Under the pieces are notes generated by a model, which was not told the origin of the DNA, made no database searches, and saw only the letters and a list, made by a program, of their open reading frames with translations. DNA of 64,000 nt from JACKOB01 sp024234575 (lineage in GTDB: Bacteria > Pseudomonadota > Gammaproteobacteria > Pseudomonadales > Oleiphilaceae), in the NCBI GenBank assembly GCA_051208035.1, contig JBPJFZ010000006.1, positions 62,001 through 126,000 on the forward strand. Reading direction: 5' to 3'. The translations under genes and the position numbers were made by a program. Shown one piece after another: positions 51,672 to 61,321 of the stretch; within the stretch, counting starts at the first letter, position 1, and each line of letters starts with the position of its first letter.

Positions 51672-52085
51672 CTACATCAACGGCCCACTATGGGTTGAGA
51701 GGACAAAAGAAATAGTTGACGCTAATTGCAATACAAGCCAAATAATTAAAATCATCGCCTTCCAAAAGGAATATAATGGATTTGGCTTTTCCTCCGTCGG
51801 ATCGTCATAAAACATTAAGACTAGAAAAAAACACACTAAGAAAGATACTGTCAATATTGAATATGAGAACACGTCAAGATCGAAAATCGTCTTATGTGTA
51901 CGTTCTTCAAGATTAAAATAAATTGAAACTGCAAATAATATGAATGGACAGAACCCGAAGATAGTTCCGATGACGGGCAATCCAAGCTTCCTACCAGTTG
52001 AGCTGTAAGAAAATATTGTTATCGCAACTGGCGCAAAAGCATAAAGCAGAATTCCCGATATAACTAACAAATCGTAGTGACTCAT
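51672..52085 (-). CDS. small four-helix membrane protein, apparently inserted
   Basis: A 137-residue protein with about four membrane helices (8-30, 36-56, 72-92, 108-130) and no recognised family. Its ATG overlaps the stop of the preceding fragment as ATGA, so it can be translated from that message. It lies exactly where the two parts of a GGDEF-EAL sensor gene are separated, which suggests that it arrived by insertion. No transposase or terminal repeats were found around it. Confidence 0.68.
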   Translation of the reverse strand: MSHYDLLVISGILLYAFAPVAITIFSYSSTGRKLGLPVIGTIFGFCPFILFAVSIYFNLEERTHKTIFDLDVFSYSILTVSFLVCFFLVLMFYDDPTEEKPNPLYSFWKAMILIIWLVLQLASTISFVLSTHSGPLM

Positions 52086-52552
52086 CTATTTTTGGGGCCT
52101 AATAGTAGTATAAAGGCAAAAAACATGATCGTATATTTGTGGGCAGCAAGAACCGTCGTCGAACCGCCAGCCAGCGCAGCTACGGTAACAACCGTTGTGG
52201 TGAGTTCAAAACCAGTATCATTGATCGCGATAAAAACAGCGTACCCGGCCCACATGATTGCCGTTAAATTGGCTCCGGCAGTATAACGGCGAACCGCGTT
52301 ATTTCCATTAAATTCGATTGGCTGTAGTTTAGCCTTCCACCAGAATACGTCCGCCATTCTAAGTGCCAATAGGAAACTCATCCCACACCTCCACATTTGT
52401 TTGAAGGTGTCAGTTAAAGGATTGCTAAATGCAAAAACCAAAAAACTGGAAGTTAGTAGAGACACCAAAATAACTGGCACGGCATTGCCGTACAGTAACG
52501 TCGCAGCATCGCGCTGCATTAGTTCACTCAGCTCTTGGTTACGATTAGTCAA
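52082..52552 (-). CDS. N-terminal membrane fragment of a split GGDEF-EAL sensor
   Basis: A 156-residue protein with four membrane helices. The layout RRYTAGANLTAIMWAGYAVF, then TTTVVTVAALAGGSTTVLAA and KYTIMFFAFILLL, is that of the front of multi-helix GGDEF/EAL sensors, which continue with one or two more helices and a coiled coil. Here the frame stops right after, and the expected continuation is found at 50074-51621 beyond an inserted gene. It is therefore most likely a gene remnant, though the frame is open. Confidence 0.65.
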   Translation of the reverse strand: MTNRNQELSELMQRDAATLLYGNAVPVILVSLLTSSFLVFAFSNPLTDTFKQMWRCGMSFLLALRMADVFWWKAKLQPIEFNGNNAVRRYTAGANLTAIMWAGYAVFIAINDTGFELTTTVVTVAALAGGSTTVLAAHKYTIMFFAFILLLGPKNR

Positions 52553-52709
52553 GAAATAGCCTTACTTAAATAGTTAACTTCCCCTGAACAAGCATAGAAT
52601 AAAAAACCGAGATGGTACGAATAACGAATGGCTGGCGTTGTTTTCAAGGTAAAGCTTTATTTAGTTGCTACAATACCGATAGTCATTTTTAGGCATGAGC
52701 TGTTTGACT

Positions 52710-53888
52710 TCACTTGCTCCCTTGCGCAACAGGCGGGCCACAGACTCGATTTCTTCCACTTTGCTTAGCCTGATACAAATACTCATCGGCCTGTTTGATA
52801 ATGCTGTCGGGGTCTGAACCAGGTACCATTTCTGCCAGTCCTGCACTGAAGGAAACCCTGACTGAAACAGCACCAGTTTGAATTGGTAACTCATCAATGG
52901 CTACCCGTAAACGCTCAGCAACCCGGATTGAGGACTCAAGACTTAATTGCGGCCAGGCGATTAAAAACTCCTCACCTCCCCAGCGCGCCAGCATATCATT
53001 GTCTCGCTTTAGCTTTGAAAGCTCATCTGCGACTTTTTTGAGAACGAGATCGCCGATGTCGTGACCATGTTGATCATTGATCTGTTTGAAGTGATCAATG
53101 TCCAACAACATGAGCGTGGCTTTGATGCTTCCATTATCAACTTTTTCCTGGATCGACTCCAACGTCTCCCGACCCTGACGGCGATTATCCAGCCCTGTCA
53201 ACTCATCTGTCCGGGCTTTTCTCTCCAACTGCGACATGGCAACATTTAATTCGTTTTGCGCCTTTTGCAGATGTAACTTGGTGTCCCTCGCTTTATCTCG
53301 ACTCAGGCGCATAGACCGTCCCATCATAGTCAGATAGAGACTAACCATTAAAAATGCACCAAGTGAAACCGTCTCTGAAACAACATTGACTGGCTGACCA
53401 AAGAACCTTTCGCCAACATTAACAACGAACAGGTAGCTCAGTACAACGCCGATACATAGAGTCAGACCTTCCCTCAAGCTGCCTATCAAGGCAACAAAAA
53501 CAAACGTCATCATGGCAAAAATAAGTGCCACTGAACGATTTTCTGCCATCAATAGCGCATAGAACGCGAACATGATCAACCAGGCAACAAGCTGAAACAC
53601 CGTTTGCCAGTACAAAAATCGATGCGTGATTTGGCCAGCCCTGAGAATCAAAACGTAGGCAAATAAATTGGTCAGAACCGTATAAAAATACAGGTAGAAA
53701 AAAGGCTTGGTACCAAAAGGCTGGAAGCCCATACACAAGCTGATGGCAGCAATAAAGTAGGGAGCATGATAGCCGGCTAAAGCCATCAGGGTAGATTTAA
53801 GGGCCTGACGTCGTCGGGCGACAAACACCCCGGTAACATTGCCATTGGCAAACTGCTCTGACCAGTGGATAAAACGGTTTAGAGACAT
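52710..53888 (-). CDS. membrane diguanylate cyclase
   Basis: A 392-residue c-di-GMP synthase. About six membrane helices (40-200) are followed by a short coiled coil (200-228) and a GGDEF domain (about 229-385). The catalytic motif is GGEEF at 304 and the inhibitory I-site is Arg295-x-x-Asp298. The membrane part resembles the MASE2-type sensor. The start at 53888 is clear. Together with the split GGDEF-EAL gene next to it, this makes a small c-di-GMP cluster. Confidence 0.95.
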   Translation of the reverse strand: MSLNRFIHWSEQFANGNVTGVFVARRRQALKSTLMALAGYHAPYFIAAISLCMGFQPFGTKPFFYLYFYTVLTNLFAYVLILRAGQITHRFLYWQTVFQLVAWLIMFAFYALLMAENRSVALIFAMMTFVFVALIGSLREGLTLCIGVVLSYLFVVNVGERFFGQPVNVVSETVSLGAFLMVSLYLTMMGRSMRLSRDKARDTKLHLQKAQNELNVAMSQLERKARTDELTGLDNRRQGRETLESIQEKVDNGSIKATLMLLDIDHFKQINDQHGHDIGDLVLKKVADELSKLKRDNDMLARWGGEEFLIAWPQLSLESSIRVAERLRVAIDELPIQTGAVSVRVSFSAGLAEMVPGSDPDSIIKQADEYLYQAKQSGRNRVCGPPVAQGSK

Positions 53889-54050
53889 AAACGGCCAGGC
53901 TAATTCCTTCGGTGATTAGAAAAACTACTACTCACCTAATGATAGCTGTATATAAAAGTTATGCTTAACCAAGACAAATCTAATGTGAATTTTTGCGCGT
54001 AGTAGATGTTAGGCAAAGTTGGTACATGTCTTTTTAGAGGAAGGTTAAGC

Positions 54051-54094
54051 GGCAGCAACCCTTGAGGCTTAATAAAGCCCGGTGGGTTACTGCC
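54051..54094. terminator. long stem-loop after the RND pump gene
   Basis: Three nested arms pair: GGCAG/CTGCC, AACCC/GGGTT and GGCTT/AAGCC around AATA. It lies 28 bases beyond the stop of the minus-strand RND gene. T-tracts are weak, so it may be a processing or stability element instead. Confidence 0.5.
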
Positions 54095-54122
54095 ACCTTA
54101 GAGCAGGTTAATTACTGAACGT

Positions 54123-57100
54123 TCAGGCAGAGAATTTCTGCTTAAACCTTTCCCTGACGCCCTGAATGATGGCGAAAAATACCGGGATCATTGGCGTGCC
54201 TACCAACAGCGCCGTTACCATGCCCCAGAGAACCGTATGACCCAGCGACATCTGGCTGAACATACCGGCACCGGAGGCAAATACCAGCGGAAAAATACCC
54301 AGTACAAACGACAGAGCTGTCATACAGACAGCGCGAAAACGCAGCCTTGCTGCTTCCGACGCCGCCTCGAGTATGGAGAGGCCGCCTTGTACCCGACGCT
54401 CAAGGGCAAACTCAACGATTAGTATCGCATTCTTGGCAGCCAGGCCGATTAACAGTACAAGGCCCACCTGAGCAAAGAGATCAAGCGCTCCCAGCTGAGG
54501 AATGCCTATTTGGCCCACCGCAAGCAAGCCGCCAATTGCCCCTGCCACAGCGACAGGCACCACCAGAATAATGGCTGCAGGAATCGACCAGCTTTCGTAT
54601 TGCGCCACCAAAAACAGGTAGATGAAGATAAGCGCCAGGCCAAATGCAATAATTGCCTGATTACCAGCCTTCGCCTCCTGATAACTCATACCCGTCCATT
54701 CTGTCTTATAACCTTCCGGCAGGTTCTCTTTGGCGATACGTTCAAGCTCTGCCATGGCATCGCCACTGGCAACCCCGGGTGCGGCACTGCCACGCAAAAT
54801 GGCCGAGCGGTACAGGTTATAACGTGTACCAACATCGGCACCAAGCGTGGGCGATATGCTAATCAGGGTTGATAAAGGCACCATTTTTCCTGAGCTGGTA
54901 CTAACATAGAGCTGGTCGATATCACGTAACTCGGAACGAAATTCCGGAGCCGCCTGCATCATCACCCGAAAGCTTTGACCAAAGAGCGAGAAATCGTTGA
55001 TGTACGCTGACCCTAACTGGCTTTGCAAGGTGGCGAATATATTCGTCAGCGGTACTTGCAAAGTTTTAGCTTTGTCGCGGTTAATATCGATAAAGTACTG
55101 CGGAACATTGGCACGGAACGTCGTAAAGGCGTCTTTAATCAGTGGCGACTGGTTTGCTGCCGCCGCCAGATTCTGTATCACGCCTGCCAGTTCCTCATGA
55201 CTGCGCCCCTGGGTATCTTCGACCACCAGCTCCATACCGCCTACCACCCCCATACCGGGAATTGATGGAGGCGGGAAAACCTGCACCAGTGCTTCGGGTA
55301 TTTGTTGATAAGCAAGTTGGTTGATTCTTCCGGCAACAGCGAAGGAGATATCCTTGAAATCAGGACGATCATTCCAATGTTTAAGAACGATAAAAGCCGT
55401 GCCTCCGTTACTTTGTGCCGCCCCCGACAGTATCGAAAAACCAGAAACAAAAGTCGCCGACTCCACAGCCGGATCAGCCTCGATTAGTTTCTGCAATTTT
55501 TCCATTACTTTCTTGGTTCGGGTAATGGAGGCCGCATCAGGCAACTGCACGTTCATCATCAGCACCCCTTTATCCTCTGTTGGGACAAAGCCCGTCGGAA
55601 TGGTTTTCACCCCTAGCAGCAACCCGGCCATGATGCCGACAAACAGCAAACCAACCATGCTGCGCCGAGAAAGCATCTTGCCGACCGCCCCCATATATTT
55701 GTTAGTTATGCCATCGAACACCTGGTTGAATTTTTGAAACCAGCCAGGCTGAGTTGTCTGTCGGCGCAACACCAAACTGGCAACGGCAGGGCTAAGTGTT
55801 AGAGCACAAACAGAAGAAAGCACTACAGCAACACAGATCGTTACGGCAAACTGGTTGTACATCACACCGGTAATACCGGGTAAGAGCGCAACCGGCACGA
55901 ACACTGCCAGTAATACCAATGTCGTTGCCACAATGGGACCACTCACTTCCTCCATGGTGCGCGTAACAGCATCTTTAACACTGATATCTTTATCTTCACC
56001 AAGGTGTCTGTCGGTGTTTTCAACGACCAGAATGGCATCATCGACAACGATACCGATAGCCAGAATTAGCCCGAACAAGGTTACCGTATTGATCGTCATA
56101 CCACTTAAGAGCAATATCGCAAATGTACCGATTAACGACACAGGGATCGCCACGGTAGGCACCAGCGTAGGCCGCCAGTCACCGAGAAAAACAAAGGTTA
56201 TAAAAATAACTAAACCAACAGCCTGAAATAAAGATGTGGTCACCTGACTGATCGATACTTCAACATAGCGTGTTGTGTCGTAACCAACTTCATACTCCAG
56301 CCCGGCAGGAAACGACTGATACATCTCTGCCAGTGTGGCTTTTACCTCGGCACCGGTAACCAATGAGTTTGCACCTGGCAATAGATACACCGCCATAACA
56401 GTTGCCGGGCGATTCTTAAAGCTACCACTGACTTTGTAGTCAAGCTGACCCAGCTCTATTTTCGCCACTTGTTTAAGGCGAACCGCCGCACCATCATCCG
56501 ATACCCGCAAGATAATGTTTTCGAACTCTTCAACAGTTTTCAGGCGGCCTTTCAGTTGCAACGTATACTCGGTGCTTAAGTTACCATCGTAAGGAGGAGA
56601 ACCGATTTTACCGGCGGGTGACTGCAGGTTTTGCTCATTCAAAGCGTTACTGATATCTGCCGTCGTAATACCAAGAGAAGTCATTTCCACTGGGTTTAAC
56701 CATAGCCGCATAGAATAATCGGCGGTACTAAAGACCACCGCATCCGAGACCCCGGGTGTACGTTTTAAAGTGCTTTGAATATTGAGAAGCCCATAATTGG
56801 CGATAAACAACTCATCGAGGCTGCCATCTGGCGAATAGAGGTTAATGGTAAAAAGAATATCTGGCGAGATCTTATCGATTGTCAGACCCTGCGCTCTAAC
56901 CTCTGGTGGCAGTGACGGCTCAGCCAGTTTGACGCGATTTTGTACCCGCACCAATGCCATATCCGCATCATCGCCAACACCGAATGTAATAGTCAGGCTG
57001 TAACTACCATCGTTTGCCGAGTTAGAAGACATGTATTCCATACCTTCAACCCCATTGACCGCATCTTCGATGACCTGGCCAACACTTTCTTCCATTACCG

Positions 57101-57275
57101 CAGCCGAAGCACCAGGCCATTTGGCCTGCACTTTTACCTGCGGCGGTGCAATTTCAGGGTACTCGGATACTGGCAGCAATTTCTGCGAAATCAGACCTGC
57201 AAGCGTGATAACCAGGGCGATAACAATCGCAAACTTGGGCCGTTGAATAAAGGTTTTACTTATCACTGACGTCAC
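54123..57275 (-). CDS. RND efflux transporter, inner-membrane pump (AcrB/MexB-like, HAE1)
   Basis: A 1050-residue drug-type RND pump, normal length. TM1 is followed by PVSEYPEIAPPQV; the proton-relay Asp pair is in GIVVDDAILVVEN near residue 407; the duplicated second half is complete, with GLAAKNAILIVEF. It exports hydrophobic toxins and antibiotics across the envelope with an adaptor and an outer-membrane channel. The GTG start overlaps the adaptor gene by 20 bases. No TolC-type gene is in the window, so a channel encoded elsewhere must be used. Confidence 0.96.
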   Translation of the reverse strand: MTSVISKTFIQRPKFAIVIALVITLAGLISQKLLPVSEYPEIAPPQVKVQAKWPGASAAVMEESVGQVIEDAVNGVEGMEYMSSNSANDGSYSLTITFGVGDDADMALVRVQNRVKLAEPSLPPEVRAQGLTIDKISPDILFTINLYSPDGSLDELFIANYGLLNIQSTLKRTPGVSDAVVFSTADYSMRLWLNPVEMTSLGITTADISNALNEQNLQSPAGKIGSPPYDGNLSTEYTLQLKGRLKTVEEFENIILRVSDDGAAVRLKQVAKIELGQLDYKVSGSFKNRPATVMAVYLLPGANSLVTGAEVKATLAEMYQSFPAGLEYEVGYDTTRYVEVSISQVTTSLFQAVGLVIFITFVFLGDWRPTLVPTVAIPVSLIGTFAILLLSGMTINTVTLFGLILAIGIVVDDAILVVENTDRHLGEDKDISVKDAVTRTMEEVSGPIVATTLVLLAVFVPVALLPGITGVMYNQFAVTICVAVVLSSVCALTLSPAVASLVLRRQTTQPGWFQKFNQVFDGITNKYMGAVGKMLSRRSMVGLLFVGIMAGLLLGVKTIPTGFVPTEDKGVLMMNVQLPDAASITRTKKVMEKLQKLIEADPAVESATFVSGFSILSGAAQSNGGTAFIVLKHWNDRPDFKDISFAVAGRINQLAYQQIPEALVQVFPPPSIPGMGVVGGMELVVEDTQGRSHEELAGVIQNLAAAANQSPLIKDAFTTFRANVPQYFIDINRDKAKTLQVPLTNIFATLQSQLGSAYINDFSLFGQSFRVMMQAAPEFRSELRDIDQLYVSTSSGKMVPLSTLISISPTLGADVGTRYNLYRSAILRGSAAPGVASGDAMAELERIAKENLPEGYKTEWTGMSYQEAKAGNQAIIAFGLALIFIYLFLVAQYESWSIPAAIILVVPVAVAGAIGGLLAVGQIGIPQLGALDLFAQVGLVLLIGLAAKNAILIVEFALERRVQGGLSILEAASEAARLRFRAVCMTALSFVLGIFPLVFASGAGMFSQMSLGHTVLWGMVTALLVGTPMIPVFFAIIQGVRERFKQKFSA

Positions 57276-58395
57276 CCTCGCTTGGTGCCGTGGCTACCTT
57301 ATACTCCGACACGGTAACAGAGGTGCCAGGGCGCGCCTTTTGCACACCGCGCACGATGACTTGCTCATCGACTTCGAGGCCACCAGCGACCAAAACGTTT
57401 TCGCCAAATCGGTCACCGGTAGTGATGTTTTTACGGGAAACCATATTCTCTTTGTCAACGACGAGAACATAGGTGCCAACCTGATCTACCTGAACCGCCG
57501 CCTGAGGTACCATCAGCCCCATTAAAGGCTCGTTTAGTTGCAGTACAGCCGTCACAAACATGCCAGGGCGTAACAAGTCGCCTTCGTTATTGATCCGGGC
57601 GCGGGATTCAATAGTGCCTGTCGCCGTGTCGACCCGGTTAGAAAAATAATCGAGTGTCGCGGTGTGAGGATAGACAGAGCCGTCAGGCATATGCAAACCA
57701 ACAACGATGTCCTCAATTTTAATTTTGCTGTCAGCGCGCTTGGTGGCCAACAGAATCTTTTCGGGCAGCTGGAATACCACATCCATATCATCTTGACCGA
57801 CCAATGTCGTTAATGCTCCCGACTGAGGGCTAACTACATCACCAACAGCAGGTTTTGACCGACCAATACGGCCATCCTGTTGCGCTTTTATCGAGGTGTA
57901 GGCAAGATCAACCTCAGCACTTTCAACTGCAGCTTTAGCAGACTCTAAAGCGGCTGCTGCTTCAAGCTTCTTCGCTTCAAGGGTGTCGTACTCTGATGCG
58001 GATATGTAGCCATCATCCACCAGCTTCGCACCTCGCTCGAAGTTTTTCTCAGCGTTTTGCAGGTTCGCATCAGCTTTCGCCAGATCTGCTTTGGCCTTGT
58101 TTAAGGCGGCTTTAAACGGAGCAGGATCAATATCAAACAAGTCAGCCCCTTTGCTAACCTGATCACCCTCTTTAAAGTGTATCGCCATGAGCTTGCCAGA
58201 TACCTGTGCCGTTATTTCAACATCACTGCGGGACTCTATGCGAGCGTTAAACCCTTTCTGCGGGGTGTAGGGGTGTTCTTTAGCTTTGATTACGAACACT
58301 TCCGGCACTGGTTTGGCAGCGGTTTCCTGCTTGTCGCATCCAGATAGTAGGGGCATCACCATAAATGAGGTGAGAAGCATGGCCAAAGCACGCAT
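57256..58395 (-). CDS. RND efflux periplasmic adaptor (AcrA/MexA-like lipoprotein)
   Basis: A 379-residue membrane-fusion protein. The signal sequence ends in the lipobox LLSGC (Cys20). The half-lipoyl motif (VSGKLMAIHFKEGDQVSKGADLF), alpha-hairpin rich in Ala, Lys and Glu (about 95-170), beta-barrel and membrane-proximal domains are in the usual order. It links the pump encoded downstream to an outer-membrane channel. First gene of the operon, divergent from an AraC-type gene across a 458-base gap. Confidence 0.95.
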   Translation of the reverse strand: MRALAMLLTSFMVMPLLSGCDKQETAAKPVPEVFVIKAKEHPYTPQKGFNARIESRSDVEITAQVSGKLMAIHFKEGDQVSKGADLFDIDPAPFKAALNKAKADLAKADANLQNAEKNFERGAKLVDDGYISASEYDTLEAKKLEAAAALESAKAAVESAEVDLAYTSIKAQQDGRIGRSKPAVGDVVSPQSGALTTLVGQDDMDVVFQLPEKILLATKRADSKIKIEDIVVGLHMPDGSVYPHTATLDYFSNRVDTATGTIESRARINNEGDLLRPGMFVTAVLQLNEPLMGLMVPQAAVQVDQVGTYVLVVDKENMVSRKNITTGDRFGENVLVAGGLEVDEQVIVRGVQKARPGTSVTVSEYKVATAPSEGDVSDK

Positions 58396-58853
58396 GAAAA
58401 ACTCCTGATAGTTTTTTGTATGAAATGAGAGAAAGACAGGCCACAGTATAGCTATATCATCCGAAGGTTAAACAGTTTTAATCGCGTTTCACTCTCTGCA
58501 GCAAGACAGAATCTATTACAGACTCAATCACTTTCCAACAAACGGCCTTTTATCTGGCGTAGCATCGAATCAAACAATAGCCCCCATTGACAAGGACACC
58601 AGGGGTTAGACTGGGGTTTCTTTTTTAATCAGAGGGCATCCGTAACAATACATATCACCGCCCACAGCAACAACTTTGCCCCCACATTGTGCTCCAACCG
58701 TCTATAATCAGATGGCCTGGGCGTCGTTAAACCAAAGTCTCCGCATTGCTGAGGGCTGGCTCCAAGTCAGTAAACACGGTTATAGATCGCGCGCGCGACT
58801 GTTACGCACATATGCTCGCAACAGAAGGCGAGGTGCAACCATGAGGATAGTAA
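58396..58853. other. divergent intergenic region, efflux operon / AraC gene
   Basis: 458 bases with no supportable gene. It holds the promoters of the efflux operon (leftward) and the AraC-type gene (rightward). A T-rich run near 58618-58627 follows G-rich sequence but I could not fold a convincing terminator. No clear operator was found. Confidence 0.4.
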
Positions 58854-59594
58854 ATGCCTAAAGATTGGAGGGGGGATATTGCCTTTTCGGATAATGTGGC
58901 GATATTTCGGGGCCATGTTGGCGACAATAAACGACACAGTCACTGGGCTTCCCAAATTACGATAGCGTTAGACGGAGAGATTGAATTTGAATCCTCTTGC
59001 GGCTTGATGCGTTCACAGGCCGTCTATTTTGCTTCAAAAACCGAACATCGTTTACTCTCAGGTTTTGTTTGTTCGATCTATTTTGATCCGTTGTTTGATG
59101 CCATACCCAAAACCCTGAAGGAGAAGACACGCGACGGTTGTGCCCCTCTTTGCCGCGAAGATTTGCCAGACGCGTTGGGCACCATCACCAAAAACACCGA
59201 CCTTACCGCGCTGGTCAATACTTTCCCTTTTAGTGCGCCAAATCTTAATACGTCATCAAACGTGAGGTTAGAAGCCGTCCTACAAGAGGTAAAAACCAAA
59301 CTTCGCGAAGGGGTAGACGCAGATCGCGATTATTTAGCACAACTTGTGCATCTTTCACCAACGCGCTTTTCCCATTGGTTTGTCGAACAAACCGGGGTAC
59401 CGTTGAGAAGCTATAAGAAATGGCTCAAGTTAAGAGTGGCAATGGATGCGTTGTTGGAGGGGATCTCGCCTATGGACGCGGCCATGTTGGCAGGCTTCAG
59501 TGATCTGGCCCATATGAGCCGTGAGTTTTCTGATTCTTTTGGTCTCACTTATCTTGATGCCCAGCGTGCCTGGGAGCATGCAAGAAAAAACTAG
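58854..59594 (+). CDS. AraC-family transcriptional regulator
   Basis: A 246-residue regulator with a cupin-like N-terminal ligand domain (HSHWASQITIALDGEIEFES) and a C-terminal double helix-turn-helix (about 155-240: YLAQLVHLSPTRFSHWFVEQ, then MDAAMLAGFSDLAHMSREF). GAGGATAG gives a ribosome site before ATG 58854. It is followed by the alpha/beta hydrolase operon in the same direction and may control it, or the divergent efflux operon; sequence alone does not decide. Confidence 0.93.
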   Translation: MPKDWRGDIAFSDNVAIFRGHVGDNKRHSHWASQITIALDGEIEFESSCGLMRSQAVYFASKTEHRLLSGFVCSIYFDPLFDAIPKTLKEKTRDGCAPLCREDLPDALGTITKNTDLTALVNTFPFSAPNLNTSSNVRLEAVLQEVKTKLREGVDADRDYLAQLVHLSPTRFSHWFVEQTGVPLRSYKKWLKLRVAMDALLEGISPMDAAMLAGFSDLAHMSREFSDSFGLTYLDAQRAWEHARKN

Positions 59595-59719
59595 CTCTTT
59601 CGTTCAATACGGCAAAAAATTGGTTTGTTACCCTGATGACCATTCTTAATTACCGTTACCTCTCCTCTTAGGTGTGGGTTAATGGCGAGCTACGCGAGCT
59701 AGACGATAGGAGTCAAGAC

Positions 59720-60670
59720 ATGAAAGAGAGGGCGGGGTTTGTTCAATCCAATGGACATCGTTTGGCTTATTTGGCCGTCAATGAACACCTTGCCCGCGAA
59801 GACCAGCCCAGCATCGTATTTATCCATGGCGTATTGGCCTCGGTAAACTTTTGGCGCGATTGTGTGCCAGCAAGCTTCAAAGAAGGTCGCGCCTGGTACT
59901 CTCTGAGTTTGCCTGCACATCACCCTTCAGAGGTGCCATCGGACTTTGCGCCCGAGCAAGTGAATGAACAGTGGTTCTACCGCACAATGAGTGGCGCACT
60001 CAGCGCGCTTTTAGGCGACAAGAAGACGATAATCGTTGGCCACTCTACGGGCGGATTTATCGCGTTAAATCTTGCCATAAACCAAGCACCAAATATTGTT
60101 GGTATTGTCAGTATTGCGGGTTTTCATAGCGGAAACTGGGGGGGCGTTGAGGGGTTATTAGTGAAACTGGCTGGGCTGGGTAAGTGGGCGAAAAGTTTGT
60201 TTGTCGCTAACGTCGCACTGGCACAAAAAAGCCGCTTTATTCAACGCACATTTGCGAGTTTTTTGTCCTACAACCGCAAAGCGTATCGATTAAGCTCTGT
60301 GAGTCAGCGCATGATCGAAAACATACAAGACAATACGCGTCAGCAGGACCCTGGGGCATTGTTCCCTCTATTTAATCGAATGGGATCGATAAACATTGCA
60401 AACCAGTTGCAGCAGATAACATTGCCGTGTTACCTCTTTGCAGGCACCCATGATCCAATCGTTCCTGCCGCACAGTCGCTCTTATTAGCCGGCCGCATTC
60501 ATAACGCTAAAACGGTGGTTTTCCGTCATGTCGGCCACATGCCTTTTATGGAGGATACTGAAGCATACTCTAACGGGTTAGAGCGCGCGCTCATCGATAT
60601 CGAGGTGCAATATAGTCGTAGCAAAACACCGAAAACAGTAGAGATAACCTATGAATTACCCACAGTTTAA
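59720..60670 (+). CDS. alpha/beta hydrolase
   Basis: A 316-residue soluble hydrolase. The oxyanion motif is FIHGVLASVNFW, the nucleophile elbow VGHSTGGF (Ser near residue 125), the acid Asp lies in AGTHDPIVP and the His in VGHMPFME, so the triad is complete. Substrate unknown (ester, lactone or haloalkane are family possibilities). AGGAG lies 8 bases before ATG 59720, which I prefer over an in-frame extension to 59672. Its end overlaps the next gene by 20 bases. Confidence 0.9.
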   Translation: MKERAGFVQSNGHRLAYLAVNEHLAREDQPSIVFIHGVLASVNFWRDCVPASFKEGRAWYSLSLPAHHPSEVPSDFAPEQVNEQWFYRTMSGALSALLGDKKTIIVGHSTGGFIALNLAINQAPNIVGIVSIAGFHSGNWGGVEGLLVKLAGLGKWAKSLFVANVALAQKSRFIQRTFASFLSYNRKAYRLSSVSQRMIENIQDNTRQQDPGALFPLFNRMGSINIANQLQQITLPCYLFAGTHDPIVPAAQSLLLAGRIHNAKTVVFRHVGHMPFMEDTEAYSNGLERALIDIEVQYSRSKTPKTVEITYELPTV

Positions 60671-61115
60671 AGACGACCTGCAACGTATTCACGAATCAGA
60701 AGTCTATGGTCTTGCGGTATTTGAAGCCGCTGCCCGGCTAACCCTGAACAGAGAGCGCAGACAAAAGTGGCTCACCTTAAAAGCCCTGGAAGAGACGACG
60801 TTAGCGCGTTACCTGGCGTATATGGAAGCATCAAAACAGGCGGTAGTTAACCCTACTGGGTGGCGCTTAAAGGGCCTCGTTGAAGGCGCAGGATTAGGCA
60901 TTCTGCCCTGGCGCATAGCGATGAAACTGCTGAGAGACGGCACGTTGCCGTTTCAGGAAAAATTTCTGCGGCTTAAGGACAATGCAGAAGGAACTCATCA
61001 GGAGTTTTTTGCCTACGTTTATGCCCATGAAAAAGCCATTGAAGCATTTGCCAATAAAGAGTTATCAGGGGGTCAACACAGTTTAAAACCGGTGAAAAAA
61101 TTGCTGGCTCTTTAA
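60651..61115 (+). CDS. helical protein of unknown function, partner of the hydrolase
   Basis: A 154-residue protein, mostly helical, with Glu/His pairs in ESEVYGLAVFEAA, LEETTLARYL and YAHEKAIEAF that recall ferritin-like four-helix bundles, though no full metal motif is present. A short hydrophobic segment (GLVEGAGLGILPW) splits the helices. It overlaps the hydrolase gene by 20 bases and ends with its own terminator, so the two act together. Function unknown. Confidence 0.78.
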   Translation: MNYPQFKDDLQRIHESEVYGLAVFEAAARLTLNRERRQKWLTLKALEETTLARYLAYMEASKQAVVNPTGWRLKGLVEGAGLGILPWRIAMKLLRDGTLPFQEKFLRLKDNAEGTHQEFFAYVYAHEKAIEAFANKELSGGQHSLKPVKKLLAL

Positions 61116-61130
61116 GCCAGCTTGTTTTTT
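61103..61130 (+). terminator. rho-independent terminator of the hydrolase operon
   Basis: GCTGGC and GCCAGC pair around a 7-base loop, then TTGTTTTTT. The stem overlaps the stop codon of the preceding gene. Confidence 0.9.
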
Positions 61131-61321
61131 AAAGACTTGGAAACGCTTTTCTATCAGACCATAGCCTTCTTGATGAATTCGCACTGGCACCTTGTGCAGA
61201 TTATTACTCATCTACCAATGGTGCGCAGATACCTCACAAAACTGAGATGCACTGGCTATATGGCCACCAATAAGTCTTCTCCACCTTCGTGATTCTCTGC
61301 GATTCGAGCCGGTCAAACCGG

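Noticed and set aside
51600..52100. Integron-like or IS-like ends around the inserted membrane-protein gene
   Set aside because: I looked for inverted terminal repeats, attC-like core sites and a usable target duplication. Only a 7-base CAAAAAT match was found and it does not restore frame.
58570..58630. Rho-independent terminator in the efflux/AraC gap
   Set aside because: The T run is real but only a 4-base stem with a 16-base loop can be drawn before it.
58676..58861. 61-residue frame before the AraC gene
   Set aside because: Basic, low-complexity composition, no ribosome site and overlap with the AraC start; looks like chance.
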